Shown here: one piece after another, positions 35,156-44,208 of the stretch
How the letters are laid out: each line of letters starts with the position of its first letter
Position numbering within the stretch: position 1 is the stretch's first letter
DNA from: Natronosalvus vescus
GTDB lineage: Archaea > Halobacteriota > Halobacteria > Halobacteriales > Natrialbaceae
Reading direction: 5' to 3'
DNA: 64,000 nucleotides
Assembly: GCF_023973145.1 (NCBI RefSeq)
Contig: NZ_CP099546.1
Span: forward strand, 3,472,001-3,536,000
Translations under genes and position numbers: made by a program
Notes under the pieces: model-generated
Database searches by the model: none
The model's input: the letters and a program-made list of their open reading frames with translations, nothing else
What the model was told of the DNA's origin: nothing

Positions 35156-36142
35156 ATGAGCGAACACGGTGCTGAGTCGACGGGGGAAGGAACTGAACGC
35201 GAGTCGGCAGGGGAACAGGCCGAACGCGAGTCGGCAGGGGATGAGCCAACCGACGGTTCCGGAGAGGCCACTCCAAACAGTCCGGGTGGCGGGCCGAAAC
35301 GGGTGGTCTCGAAGACGAGCGTCGACGACATTCTCGCCTCGTTGGACGACACTGCGAGCAGCGATCCATCGCCGGCCGTGTCACGGAGGTCAGCGGCGGA
35401 ACCGACGACACTCGAGTCGACCCACGAGGACACCGACTCGAGTAGCGAGGCGAACGCCGACACAGCGGCTGCCGAAGCTGACGGTGATCCAACGACCGAT
35501 GCTGAGACGGACGTCGACGAACCGTCGGGGGGCTCGAGCGGTCTCGGCGGCGAGGCACCGGGATCGAGTGCAGTCTCAGCGGAGACGGACTCGATCGTCG
35601 ATCCATCCGGTGAGCTGGATTCGGGATCAGGGTCTGGATCGACATTCGCTGTCGAGGACGAGCCGACAGTCGAAGTCGATGGCGAGTCCGGAATCGACAC
35701 TGGGGAAGTCAGCGGGGAGCCGAAACCATCATCGGAACCGACACCGCCAGTCGAAGACGAGCCGGAGGCAGACGCTGCACTCGCGGATCGGATCGATCGC
35801 GGGTCGGTCACGGGTGCAGACGTCCGGGCTGCCGAGGCCGGCGAGGGTCGGGAAGCCACGCCAGAAATCGACGACATCGACCTCTCCCTGGACGACCTCG
35901 AGGGGTCGGGGTCGGCGTCGGTTTCTGACGCTGCCGACAGTGGCTCCGATGCCGGCCCACTCGCCGGAACACTCGAGCCATCCGTCGACCGAGATGACGA
36001 CGACTCCGCGGAATCGAATTTCGTCGCTCGAGCCGATTCCGGAACTCGAACCGGTGATGACGATGGTGACGGCGACAAGGAGGATGCAGACGAGTCGTCG
36101 GGTGGTATCGTTGGTCGCATTCGGCGACTCTTTTCATCGTAA
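35156..36142 (+). CDS. Acidic low-complexity protein
   Basis: A 328-residue protein from the ATG at 35156. Nearly all residues are Asp, Glu, Ser, Thr, Gly and Ala. Two near-identical nine-residue units (ERESAGEQA then ERESAGDEP) occur near the N-terminus, encoded by a 27-bp DNA duplication. Two short helix-like motifs stand out, VVSKTSVDDILASLDD near residue 48 and EIDDIDLSLDDLEG near 238. The C-terminus is basic and hydrophobic (SSGGIVGRIRRLFSS), perhaps a membrane or partner contact. I cannot place it in a family. It is a disordered protein, perhaps structural or regulatory, likely cytosolic. Confidence 0.72.
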   Translation: MSEHGAESTGEGTERESAGEQAERESAGDEPTDGSGEATPNSPGGGPKRVVSKTSVDDILASLDDTASSDPSPAVSRRSAAEPTTLESTHEDTDSSSEANADTAAAEADGDPTTDAETDVDEPSGGSSGLGGEAPGSSAVSAETDSIVDPSGELDSGSGSGSTFAVEDEPTVEVDGESGIDTGEVSGEPKPSSEPTPPVEDEPEADAALADRIDRGSVTGADVRAAEAGEGREATPEIDDIDLSLDDLEGSGSASVSDAADSGSDAGPLAGTLEPSVDRDDDDSAESNFVARADSGTRTGDDDGDGDKEDADESSGGIVGRIRRLFSS

Positions 36143-36499
36143 TCGGACGATGATCCGACGCCTCACAGACACCCGTCTCGAGCCCCCGTCTGTTGGAACC
36201 GGTCGTAGATCGGCGTCCTGTGCTCGTCGAAATACTCGAGGTTATCGCGTTTCCTGCACGGGGTACGGTGGTGGGGGTGCATACCCCAGTGTGTCGAGTG
36301 TTCCGGAGTGGGTGGCGATGCTGCCTCGAGGCAACGTACTGTTCCCTCGTGAGCCGCCTGCAACGACGCGAATCACCTGAGCGTTCTCAAATATGTTATC
36401 GCTGCGCGGAATAATCCGATCCTACTCGGAACGTCAACCAGGAGACACGCGTGTGCAGGCCCTACTTGCATGCGTATCCCCCGCATTGGGTGGGGCACT
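36143..36499. other. Gap of 357 bp, nothing supported
   Basis: Reading frames here have poor codon patterns and no recognisable domains. CAAATATG at about 36389-36396 is TATA-like but more than 100 bp before the PRC gene. No repeats were seen. Confidence 0.4.
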
Positions 36500-37234
36500 A
36501 TGTGCCCACAATTCACGGCCAAAGACGTCGGCAAACGCGTTCACGACGAAAACGGCGAGGACATCGGCATGGTCACGGACGTCGATCAAGGCGTTGCACA
36601 CGTCGAACCGGATCCGGGAATCACCGACAGTATCAAAGCGGCGCTTGGCTGGAGTTCCCCCAGTGGTGATACGGTAACCCTCAGGGAATCGGACGTCTCT
36701 CGCATTACCGATGACGTTGTCCATCTCGGTGGCCAATCACAGAGCGATATGGGGACGAGCGGTCGACAATCGGCGACGGGGGGAACCGACGACACGGACG
36801 TACTCGGTGGGGGATCGGCGAGCGACATGGCGACCCGCGGTCACGAACACGAGACTGCAACCGGCGACATGCCCGAGGAAGAGGATGACGGAATCCTCGG
36901 TAGCGATGACGATGGCGGCCTCCTTGGAGACGACGATGACGGCGTTATGGGAGACGACGATGATTCGATCTTCAGTGACTCGAACTCGAGCGAACGCGAA
37001 CGCCATAGCGGCGACGAAGGGCTGATGGACGAAGGTCGCGAAAACGACGTCGACAGACACGCCGACGAACCACGGACGGGCGAGCCACGGACGGGCGCTG
37101 GTGAGGAACCAACGCACGGCCACGATCACGATCACGATACGGACTCGGACATAGATCTCGAGAGAGACGAATCACCGCTCGAGGACGACAGTGATGACGA
37201 ATCACGTAGCCGCGCTGACCGTGACGACGAATAG
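36500..37234 (+). CDS. PRC-barrel domain protein with acidic histidine-rich tail
   Basis: A 244-residue protein from ATG at 36500 (MCPQFTAKDVGKRVHDENG). The first 75 residues form a PRC-barrel (VGKRVHDENGEDIGMVTDVDQGVAHVE, then VSRITDDVVHLG), a beta domain used in RNA metabolism and photosystem proteins. The rest is disordered and very acidic, with GDDDDGVMGDDDDS-like repeats, PRTGEPRTG and HGHDHDHDTD, which could bind metal. The HD-rich tail is unusual. No membrane helix is visible. Function unknown. Confidence 0.83.
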   Translation: MCPQFTAKDVGKRVHDENGEDIGMVTDVDQGVAHVEPDPGITDSIKAALGWSSPSGDTVTLRESDVSRITDDVVHLGGQSQSDMGTSGRQSATGGTDDTDVLGGGSASDMATRGHEHETATGDMPEEEDDGILGSDDDGGLLGDDDDGVMGDDDDSIFSDSNSSERERHSGDEGLMDEGRENDVDRHADEPRTGEPRTGAGEEPTHGHDHDHDTDSDIDLERDESPLEDDSDDESRSRADRDDE

Positions 37235-37339
37235 GAGGTTGGTGGATGAACGGCAATCGGTACAGGTGAGCGAAGCTCGTTGAGAGAACGAGTGACTAAT
37301 TAATCCACCCACGCGCGAATCTGTCGCTTGAGCACCCGA

Positions 37340-38641
37340 TCACTCGGATCGAGTGAACGCTGCCAGATTCGACTGTAACCCTGCCGCGAGCGAGGACTTT
37401 CGCTGGAGGCGGGCCAGCGACACCGGTAACTGCGTGGAGACGGTTCGAACGGCGTCGTGGAACGTCTCGGCCGTCCCGAACTCGCCGTCGAAGGCGTTTC
37501 GAACGCTCTCTCTGACCTGCCAGACCCCCACCGGTGCCCAGTAGTCGTCGCTCACCTCACGCAACACCAGACACTTCGCCTGCCGTCCGATCGACTCGAG
37601 GTGCTCGAGGACGCCGACCCGCGCGGCGTAGTAGGCGCCGGCGGTTTCCTCGACGTAGCTCGAGCGCCCCTCGTAGCCTTCAGCGGCGCTCCCCATCCAG
37701 ATGTTCCCTTCGGGGTCGGGGTTCCAGATGCTGCCGGGCGCTTTCATCTCGACGAGTTCGTACTCCCACGTGCCGGGCGCGAGGATGACCCAGTAGCGGT
37801 TGCCCATGTACTCGTTTGCCCACACCTGTACCTCGTCGATGCTTGGGGCGTTTTTGATCCGACCGCGAAGGAACTGCCCGACGGTGTCGTCGACGGCGGT
37901 GATCGACCACCGTGTCGGGACGAGTCTGCGCTGGGTGGCCTCCCCGAGCGCGCCCGCCGAGAGGATCGAGTTGATCTCGTAGACGTCGAACCCGCGGCGA
38001 TAGAGGTACGTCATCGCCCCCTGGGCCTGCCAGTCGTCGTCCTCGAGGGTCTTTTTCACTGGCCTGGGGACGTGGGGGTTCTCCCGGAGGTCGGCCGAGC
38101 GGGCCGTCGCCCGCGGGCCACGGGGCGTCGCCACGTCGGTTCCCGCATCCAGTCCGAGATCCGGGGTGCCCTCGAGGCCGATCTCGAGGTCGACGGGCCG
38201 ATCCGAGATGGCGACCTCCCGCTGGACGCCGACGAAGCCGTCCCAGACGTCGTGTACCGACGGGGCGAGCCGGCTGGCGATACCTGGCGCGTCGACGTTG
38301 GCGCGTTTGCTGGAGTTGAGCAGGCCGGTACGTCGCTGGAGGACGTCTCCAATGCCGTACCCCTGCTGGTACCACGCGCCGTCGGTGACGTAGGAGGCGG
38401 CGTCGTCCTCGTCGCCGACCGGTGAGAGGACGCCGACCGGAATATTGGGATAGCTCGAGCGGCCGACGAAGATCGACGGGGCCGTCGAGCCGACGAGGGA
38501 ATCCCCCGAGAGCGACCGCTCGAACTTGCGCTCGAAGTCCTCGAGGTGATCCGTGATGGCGTAGGACTTCTCTTTTGCGAGCTGACGCCGTTTCGCTTCT
38601 TCGTCCGGCTCCAGCTCCTCGATGTAGTCGTCGAGGCGCAT
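37340..38641 (-). CDS. nreA: Archaeal DNA repair protein NreA
   Basis: A 433-residue protein from the ATG at 38641 (MRLDDYIEELEPDEEAKRR). The N- and C-terminal Nre regions are visible, including SSYPNIPVGVLSP, the Arg/Thr-rich PRGPRATARSADLRENPHVPRPVKKTLED stretch, and GNRYWVILAPGTWEYELVEM. Near the C-terminus QSNLAAF fits a PCNA-interacting (PIP) peptide, as known for NreA. Experiments in Haloferax link this family to repair of mitomycin C damage. It diverges from the HTH gene by 135 bp. Confidence 0.92.
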   Translation of the reverse strand: MRLDDYIEELEPDEEAKRRQLAKEKSYAITDHLEDFERKFERSLSGDSLVGSTAPSIFVGRSSYPNIPVGVLSPVGDEDDAASYVTDGAWYQQGYGIGDVLQRRTGLLNSSKRANVDAPGIASRLAPSVHDVWDGFVGVQREVAISDRPVDLEIGLEGTPDLGLDAGTDVATPRGPRATARSADLRENPHVPRPVKKTLEDDDWQAQGAMTYLYRRGFDVYEINSILSAGALGEATQRRLVPTRWSITAVDDTVGQFLRGRIKNAPSIDEVQVWANEYMGNRYWVILAPGTWEYELVEMKAPGSIWNPDPEGNIWMGSAAEGYEGRSSYVEETAGAYYAARVGVLEHLESIGRQAKCLVLREVSDDYWAPVGVWQVRESVRNAFDGEFGTAETFHDAVRTVSTQLPVSLARLQRKSSLAAGLQSNLAAFTRSE

Positions 38642-38776
38642 AGTCGTTCTTCGTTCGTAGGGGCGGTATGGCTTTGAATGTTCGTCTCGCCATCGACGGC
38701 ACACAAACGGGGCGGATGTTCTGACCCAGAAAAACCGGGTTGCTTTTGATACTCGTGGCGGAACGATGGATCAATC

Positions 38777-39124
38777 GTGAGTGAGGACGCACCACTCTCT
38801 GACATCCTCGCCCTACTCGACGACGAGTACGCCCGCGCGATCCTCACCGAAACGAGCGTCGAACCCATGTCCGCCAGCACTCTGAGCGACCGCTGTGATG
38901 CTTCCCTCCCGACGATTTACCGCCGACTCGATCGGCTTCGGGAGTGTGGACTCATCAGCGAACAGACCGAACTCGCACCGGACGGCAACCACTACAGCGT
39001 CTACGAGGCCAGCCTGGAACGACTCGAACTCACCCTCGAGGACGGCACGCTCTCGCTCGAGGTCACACGGCGGGAGGAAGACGTTGCCGACAAGTTCACC
39101 CGCCTCTGGGAGGGGATGCGATGA
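38777..39124 (+). CDS. Winged-helix transcription regulator (ArsR-like)
   Basis: A 115-residue protein starting at GTG. The HTH core is ILALLDDEYARAILTETSVEPMSASTLSDRCDASLPTIYRRLDRLRECGLI in pieces, with recognition helix at about residues 41-54. The wing and dimer region follow. The next gene starts within its stop codon (ATGA), a tight pair with a small membrane protein that is common in haloarchaea. The HTH likely regulates its own operon, but no operator was assigned. Confidence 0.9.
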   Translation: MSEDAPLSDILALLDDEYARAILTETSVEPMSASTLSDRCDASLPTIYRRLDRLRECGLISEQTELAPDGNHYSVYEASLERLELTLEDGTLSLEVTRREEDVADKFTRLWEGMR

Positions 39125-39429
39125 CCGACGTCGTTCGTCTCGATCAGGCGTCGATGTTCGAACTGGCGACGGTGGTGAGTCTGTTGCTCGTGGCCGTCGT
39201 CGGGACGATCATCGCGATTCAGGCATACCGGGGCTATCGCCGAAACGACAGCGATCCGATGCTGTACCTGGCGATTGGATTGGCATTTCTGACGCTCGGT
39301 CCGTTCGTGATCAACGTCACGTTATCGTCCGTTGGCGGCGTCGATCAGACCGTTACGGTGTTTCTCGAGAACGTGAGTCGGCTGATCGGACTCGTTTCGA
39401 TCACGTATTCGCTGTACGGGGCTGGCTGA
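39121..39429 (+). CDS. Small three-helix membrane protein (DUF7521-like) paired with HTH
   Basis: A 102-residue protein starting at the ATG overlapping the HTH stop. It has three hydrophobic helices, about residues 12-35, 45-68 and 80-100, with basic RGYRRND between the first two. Such proteins are regularly found downstream of a haloarchaeal HTH gene and may act as a membrane sensor for it; the function is not known. Moderately sure about the family, sure about the coding status because of the coupling. Confidence 0.82.
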   Translation: MTDVVRLDQASMFELATVVSLLLVAVVGTIIAIQAYRGYRRNDSDPMLYLAIGLAFLTLGPFVINVTLSSVGGVDQTVTVFLENVSRLIGLVSITYSLYGAG

Positions 39430-39866
39430 GGAAGCCGCATTCGAGGGTGAGCGGCTGGGGGTGGTTCGACGGCGATATACTGATTCTGGGTGGAACGACT
39501 ATATTGACTTAAAGAGAAGTTGGTTTTTTCTCAACGTGAATCTGCTTGCGGGTATTGATATATAACGGGCCAGTACCACCAGGTGCAGGACGTCACCGGC
39601 ACCGCTGTACGATCCGGATCGGCCCTCCACTGCATCCACCTCACCCGTCGCACGTGCCTCTGACATCACGTCGACTGACCGACCGATCCGGTTTCAGTGA
39701 GACTGGTGGCTGACGACGCCGTCGACCGCCGATCGAGCGTTCGCGCCATCCGTCCGTTGCCGTGACGAACCCACCTATTCCTGCACGGTGAATTGATGCC
39801 AGTTGCAACTGACGTTTTTATCCCATATAGAAATGCTTAGGATAGTGAATAATAGAATGCGTAATT
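39430..39866. other. AT-richer intergenic region
   Basis: 437 bp without a convincing gene. Several AT-rich runs occur (CTATATTGACTTAAAG, TATTGATATATAACG, and CCCATATAGAAATG close to the lipoprotein start), which are likely promoter elements. The composition differs from the surrounding coding DNA, as expected of haloarchaeal upstream regions. Confidence 0.4.
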
Positions 39867-41048
39867 ATGAGACGGGGCCGTGCAGGAATGCTGTTGGTGG
39901 GGGTAACGATCATGGTAGTAATGGCCGGGTGTACGGCAGTTCTCCCGGGGGAGGGACAACCCGATGGAGGGACTCTCCTCGAGGACGCGCTCGATTCGGC
40001 CGACGACACCCCAACCGTCGTCGGTGAGCGAACGGTCACGTTCGACGGAAGCGAGACCACCCACACGACTCGAGAACGTGTCTGGGAACGACAACCGACG
40101 GCGACACGGTCGGAAGTCATCTCCATTGAGGGCTTCGACGGCGGATACACGAACGACCTCATCGTTCGAAATGGGTCGACGGTCTGGCTGGCCGACACGG
40201 AGACCGGTGAGGTCACGAGCCACGACCTGGAATCGAACCACACCGGTCTGTCATTCGACGACCGACTCGAGCGCTACGAAGTTACCTACGAAGGAACCGA
40301 TACCGTCGCGAATCGATCGGCACACGTCGTCTCCGTCGAACCTCGCGAGGAAGCGATCGAACAGGGAGTTGGGTTCCTGGTCGGCGATACCCACTATCTG
40401 TATCCGCTCGAGACGAGCCCATACCCCGAAACGGACGTCCGGGAACAGACGCTCTGGCTCGACGAGGAGTTCGGCTATCCACTCAAGGTCGAACAGACGT
40501 ATACGGACATCGACGGAACGACTCTCGAGGTGACAGTCTCCTACGACTCGATCACCTTCGGTGCTGACCTCGAGGATGATCTTTTCGACCCGCCAGTACC
40601 CGAAGATGCTGAATCTGATGGGAGTGAGACTGACGAGAACGATACCGGAGAAACGGAGAACGACTCGGGTACAGAACCCGAAACCGAATACGTCGAGTTC
40701 GACTCACGTGAGGAAGCCGCGTCCTATCTCTCCTTCGACGTACCGTCGGTTACGTTCCCGGCGGCGTACGAACGGCAGAGTATCGCCGCCGACACCTGGG
40801 ACGGCGTCCAGACCTACCACGAGGAGTATCTAATCGGTGACGACATGTTCTGGTTCAGCGTTTCGGAAGGCGACTTACATCCGGAGGATCCCGACTGCGA
40901 GGGAGTCAGCGAACTCGAGGCGAGCGTGACCACCGTCTACGAGACGACGCTGGTAACCTGGACGTGTGGGGAGCTGACGTACGAGGTGAGTAGTTCGATC
41001 GACGAGGACGACCTGCTCGAGCAGGCAGAACGGATCGGGTGTCAGTGA
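39867..41048 (+). CDS. Lipoprotein with LolA-like and DUF4367-like domains
   Basis: A 393-residue protein. The N-terminus has a hydrophobic signal ending in lipobox VMAGC at about residue 22. The first domain (to about residue 240) has the beta pattern of LolA/RseB-like lipoprotein-carrier folds (QPTATRSEVISIEG, NGSTVWLADTET, EVTYEGTDTV, LWLDEEFGYPLKVEQTY). After an acidic linker comes a DUF4367-like domain (VEFDSREEAASYLSFDVPSV, then EEYLIGDDMFWFSVSEG, ending with two Cys). Proteins with this pairing are often anti-sigma-like or envelope-stress associated in bacteria, but that role is not proven in archaea. Monocistronic. Confidence 0.75.
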   Translation: MRRGRAGMLLVGVTIMVVMAGCTAVLPGEGQPDGGTLLEDALDSADDTPTVVGERTVTFDGSETTHTTRERVWERQPTATRSEVISIEGFDGGYTNDLIVRNGSTVWLADTETGEVTSHDLESNHTGLSFDDRLERYEVTYEGTDTVANRSAHVVSVEPREEAIEQGVGFLVGDTHYLYPLETSPYPETDVREQTLWLDEEFGYPLKVEQTYTDIDGTTLEVTVSYDSITFGADLEDDLFDPPVPEDAESDGSETDENDTGETENDSGTEPETEYVEFDSREEAASYLSFDVPSVTFPAAYERQSIAADTWDGVQTYHEEYLIGDDMFWFSVSEGDLHPEDPDCEGVSELEASVTTVYETTLVTWTCGELTYEVSSSIDEDDLLEQAERIGCQ

Positions 41049-41214
41049 CGGGTGTGGCGGACTACGGTAGCCGTTCTCGAGGGAACGACGATAGGCCGTT
41101 GTCGATGGAATACCGACAATCGTTGACTGGAAATCACCGACAGCAACTGAGCTGCGGACAACGAAAGCCGCGGCTACCGGGCGTCAGCGGTACGGAGAAA
41201 TGGATGGGGTGGCG

Positions 41215-42177
41215 TTAGCCGTGGATTCCCATCGCTTCGATCTGCTCTTGATACCGGTTGCGGATCGTCACTTCGGTCACCTGTGCGACGTCGGCGACCT
41301 CTCGCTGGGTCTTTTTCTCGTTACAGAGCAGCGACGCCGCATAGATTGCAGCGGCGGCGTAACCGGTTGGTGACTTCCCCGAGAGGAGTCCTTCTTCGGC
41401 CGTTTTCTCGATGATTTCGTTGGCCTTCGTCTGGACTTCCTCCGAGAGTTCGAGTTCGGAGCAGAATCGAGGGACGTACTTTTTCGGGTCGACCGGTTTC
41501 ATCTCGAGGCCGAGTTCCTGTGAGATGTACCGGTACGTGCGACCGATTTCTTTGCGTTCGACGCGGGATACCTCGGAGATCTCTTCGAGGCTGCGCGGGA
41601 TGCCTTCCTTTCGACAGGCAGCATACAGTGCCGACGTGGCGACCCCTTCGATCGATCGGCCACGAATGAGGTCTTCTTTGAGCGCTCGTCGATAGATGAC
41701 CGAGGCGACCTCACGAACGGATCGTGGGACGCCGAGTGCCGAAGCCATCCGATCGATCTCAGAGAGCGCAAACTGCAGGTTTCGTTCGCCGGCATCTTTG
41801 GTTCGGATGCGTTCTTGCCACTTGCGCAGTCGATGCATCTGACTGCGCTTTTTCGAGGAAATGGATCGACCGTAGGCATCTTTGTCCTTCCAGTCGATCG
41901 TCGTCGTTAGCCCCTTATCGTGCATCGTCTGGGTCGTCGGTGCACCGACTCGGGACTTGTTCTGTCGTTCCTGGTGGTTGAACGCCCGCCATTCAGGGCC
42001 GGGGTCGATCTGTTCTTCCTCCACGACGAGCCCACAGTCTTCACAGATGAGCTCACCCCGGTCAGAGTCCTTAACGAGATTATCCGATTCACATTCGGGA
42101 CAGGCACGTACCCCCTCCTGATCTTCGGTCTCGTCCGTCTCGCGCATTCGCTCCCGCTGGCGGGTAGACCGTGTCAT
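41215..42177 (-). CDS. tfb: Transcription initiation factor B
   Basis: A 320-residue archaeal TFIIB homologue. The N-terminal zinc ribbon has Cys26, Cys29, Cys45 and Cys48 (CPECESD and CEDCGL). The B-finger/linker follows ([24 protein letters not shown]). Two cyclin-fold repeats span about residues 120-310. It places RNA polymerase on TATA/TBP and recognises the BRE. Haloarchaea have several TFBs with distinct promoter use, so the paralogue cannot be named. Start at 42177 agrees with a leaderless transcript from the TATA at 42203-42210. Confidence 0.97.
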   Translation of the reverse strand: MTRSTRQRERMRETDETEDQEGVRACPECESDNLVKDSDRGELICEDCGLVVEEEQIDPGPEWRAFNHQERQNKSRVGAPTTQTMHDKGLTTTIDWKDKDAYGRSISSKKRSQMHRLRKWQERIRTKDAGERNLQFALSEIDRMASALGVPRSVREVASVIYRRALKEDLIRGRSIEGVATSALYAACRKEGIPRSLEEISEVSRVERKEIGRTYRYISQELGLEMKPVDPKKYVPRFCSELELSEEVQTKANEIIEKTAEEGLLSGKSPTGYAAAAIYAASLLCNEKKTQREVADVAQVTEVTIRNRYQEQIEAMGIHG

Positions 42178-42202
42178 CGCACTTTTATAGTAGTAGCATA
42201 GG

Positions 42203-42210
42203 TATATATA
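42203..42210. promoter_or_regulatory. Palindromic TATA box serving divergent tfb and rnhA
   Basis: TATATATA is the only strong TATA element in the 54-bp gap between the starts of tfb (42177, minus) and rnhA (42232, plus). Its centre is about 26 bp from the rnhA ATG and about 30 bp from the tfb ATG. Those are the distances expected for leaderless promoters in both directions. Confidence 0.7.
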
Positions 42211-42231
42211 AGTCTTTGGTAGCTATTTTCT

Positions 42232-42933
42232 ATGTCTGACGCGGATACCCTGAATTCGGCCGCCTCGTCCGAGTTTTCGGTCGGTTTTCGATACGGAACC
42301 GCAAAGGTTTTACTCGGTCTGTTGCGACAACTGGGTCATATGCCGGTTATCGAATGTGACGTCGACGTGGCCCGCGAACTACTCGAGGACGCGGGTGTGA
42401 CGGTCGAGGATGGAAACACCCAACACGAGCGCTGGCGGGCGTCTCGTGGGGGTGCAACGGCCGTTGGCTACGAGAGTAAGGTCGTCGTACAGGGGTCAAA
42501 TCCCCGTGATCTCGAGGCGGTTATTCGCGACGGTGGAGGGCGAGCACACGTCTACTTCGACGGTGGCGCGCGCGGCAATCCCGGCCCCGCTGGCATCGGC
42601 TGGGTGATCGTCACGAGCGAGGGAATCGTCGCCGAGGGAAGCGATACGATCGGTCACGCGACGAACAATCAGGCCGAGTACGAGGCGTTAATCGCCGCTC
42701 TCGAGGCTGCTCGGGACTATGGCTACGACGAAGTGCACGTCCGTGGGGACTCCGAGTTGATCGTCAAACAGGTGCGAGGGGAGTACAACACGAACAATCC
42801 CGAACTCAGAGAGCGGCGAGTCACCGTTCACGAACTGCTCTCGGCGTTCGACGAGTGGACGCTCGAGCACATCCCGCGAGACGTCAACGAGCGGGCTGAC
42901 GAGCTGGCGAACGAAGCGATGGATCGGAGTTAA
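42232..42933 (+). CDS. rnhA: Archaeal-type ribonuclease HI
   Basis: A 233-residue protein. Residues 1-100 are a haloarchaeal N-terminal extension (VGFRYGTAKVLLGLLRQ). The RNase H core follows with catalytic Asp110 (YFDGGARGNPGPAG), Glu149 (NQAEYEAL), Asp173 (RGDSELIVKQ) and Asp223 (ERADELAN). It cleaves RNA in RNA-DNA hybrids, removing Okazaki primers or R-loops. All four acidic residues are present. It is divergent from tfb and 66 bp ahead of the next gene on its strand. Confidence 0.95.
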   Translation: MSDADTLNSAASSEFSVGFRYGTAKVLLGLLRQLGHMPVIECDVDVARELLEDAGVTVEDGNTQHERWRASRGGATAVGYESKVVVQGSNPRDLEAVIRDGGGRAHVYFDGGARGNPGPAGIGWVIVTSEGIVAEGSDTIGHATNNQAEYEALIAALEAARDYGYDEVHVRGDSELIVKQVRGEYNTNNPELRERRVTVHELLSAFDEWTLEHIPRDVNERADELANEAMDRS

Positions 42934-42999
42934 ACAGAGCTCTCGACGGACGTAGTTTCCAACGACTTCTATAGCCTCGACTTCGTTGTCTCGTGACGA

Positions 43000-43638
43000 A
43001 TGACTGATCACGACGCCCACGGCGGTGAACCCACTGTCGAGAGTGCCGACGAAGCCGCCCACAACGAACTCCCGGCAAGGATCATCGAGGAAGCCGAGCG
43101 GCTTCGCCGACTCGAGCGAAACGCAATTGACGAGGGCGAGCAAGTGGCCTACGCCGACCGCCGAGAGGCGATGCTCGAGGAGTACGGGTTCACGGATCAC
43201 GTTCGACTCGACGACGCCAACGAAGTACTCGTGTTACACCCCGTGGAGTGGCACGATCCCGAGGAAGGTGTCATCCGAACGGATCGAATCGAGGATCTCT
43301 CGCGTGCGATCGAAATCCCCCTCGAGGGTTCCGGCGATCCCGACGACTGGGACACCGTCGACGAACAAAATCGGGCGCTCGCGGCTGCGGTCCGCGAGGA
43401 ACACGGCGACGTTCACGGCGATACGGCCGACGCGCTCGCCGATTTCATGGGGAATCACTACGCCAAGCCAATCCCCTCGGCCTCGACCGCCGAACTCGAG
43501 GAGTTCTGTACGGAGTACTTCGTTCGAAACGCCTGGCCCTCGAGCGAACAGCGCGCGTGTCTGGATGACTCTCTCGAGCGTATCTTCGAGACGGCCGAGA
43601 AACCGGTGCCCGAATTCCGGTCTGAACCGTCTCTGTGA
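43000..43638 (+). CDS. Haloarchaeal hypothetical protein, DUF7108-like
   Basis: A 212-residue acidic soluble protein. An N-terminal coiled-coil-like stretch (LPARIIEEAERLRRLERNAIDEG) is followed by DRREAMLEEYGFTDHVR, VLVLHPVEWHDPEEGVI and a C-terminal HYAKPIPSASTAELEEFCTEYF region. I believe this is the family usually found after rnhA in haloarchaea, of unknown function. No catalytic motif is recognised. Its constant place next to rnhA hints at a role in nucleic-acid maintenance, which is inference only. Confidence 0.8.
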   Translation: MTDHDAHGGEPTVESADEAAHNELPARIIEEAERLRRLERNAIDEGEQVAYADRREAMLEEYGFTDHVRLDDANEVLVLHPVEWHDPEEGVIRTDRIEDLSRAIEIPLEGSGDPDDWDTVDEQNRALAAAVREEHGDVHGDTADALADFMGNHYAKPIPSASTAELEEFCTEYFVRNAWPSSEQRACLDDSLERIFETAEKPVPEFRSEPSL

Positions 43639-43660
43639 TGTCAGAACGGGTGTCGTTCGG

Positions 43661-44020
43661 TTAGTAGCTGTTCTCGACGATTTCGGCGATCTCGTCCGCA
43701 CGGTCGTCGCCCGTGACGACCTTCGAGAGCGTCCACTGGATGCCGTCGAGGACAGCGTCGTAGCCTTCCTCGGTCAGTTCGTACTGGTTCGTCCGCTTGT
43801 CGAGTTCGCTCTTTTCGACCAGACCGAGGTCGACGAGTTCGTCGAGGTTGGGGTACAGCCGACCGTGGTTGACCTCCGTCCCGTAATACTCCTCGAGCTC
43901 GCGCTTGATGGCGAGCCCGTACATCGGTTCCTTCGCGAGGATAACGAGAATGTTCGTTTGAAACGCGGTGAGTTCGCGTGCGATACTCTGTTCGCCGGTG
44001 ATTGCTTGTGCCTCTGACAT
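43661..44020 (-). CDS. PadR family transcriptional regulator
   Basis: A 119-residue protein from the ATG at 44020 (MSEAQAITGEQ). The winged helix has the family pattern LTAFQTNILVILAKEPMYGLAIKRELEEYYG, then VNHGRLYPNLDELVDLGLVEK with RTNQYELTEEG for the wing. PadR regulators form dimers and repress promoters, usually with a nearby target. The upstream region has two direct repeats that bracket a TATA-like element, so self-regulation is likely. Convergent with the DUF7108-like gene. Confidence 0.92.
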   Translation of the reverse strand: MSEAQAITGEQSIARELTAFQTNILVILAKEPMYGLAIKRELEEYYGTEVNHGRLYPNLDELVDLGLVEKSELDKRTNQYELTEEGYDAVLDGIQWTLSKVVTGDDRADEIAEIVENSY

Positions 44021-44032
44021 AGTCGTGCAAAT

Positions 44033-44059
44033 GTCACCAAGATATTTAAGAGTTACCAA
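44033..44059 (-). promoter_or_regulatory. Direct repeats around the padR promoter
   Basis: GTCACCAA (44033-44040) and GTTACCAA (44052-44059) are 19 bp apart and frame GATATTTAAG, whose reverse complement (CTTAAATATC) is the likely TATA of padR, about 25 bp before its start. A good candidate site for self-repression. Confidence 0.5.
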
Positions 44060-44208
44060 CTATTCGATTTACGGAAGAGATCTGGTGGGTAGATCGCCCG
44101 ATAGCGGCCGTATTCGTTACGAATGTGGATCTGACACACACCTGATCTCGAGTGAGTATCCGGGCGGATTACGAAAGTACTTTTTGATCGACCGCAGACG
44201 TGACGTGT

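Noticed and set aside
34291-36120. Minus-strand frame of 609 codons
   Set aside because: It covers the YihY and acidic-protein genes in antisense. It is Ser/Pro/Arg-rich without motifs.
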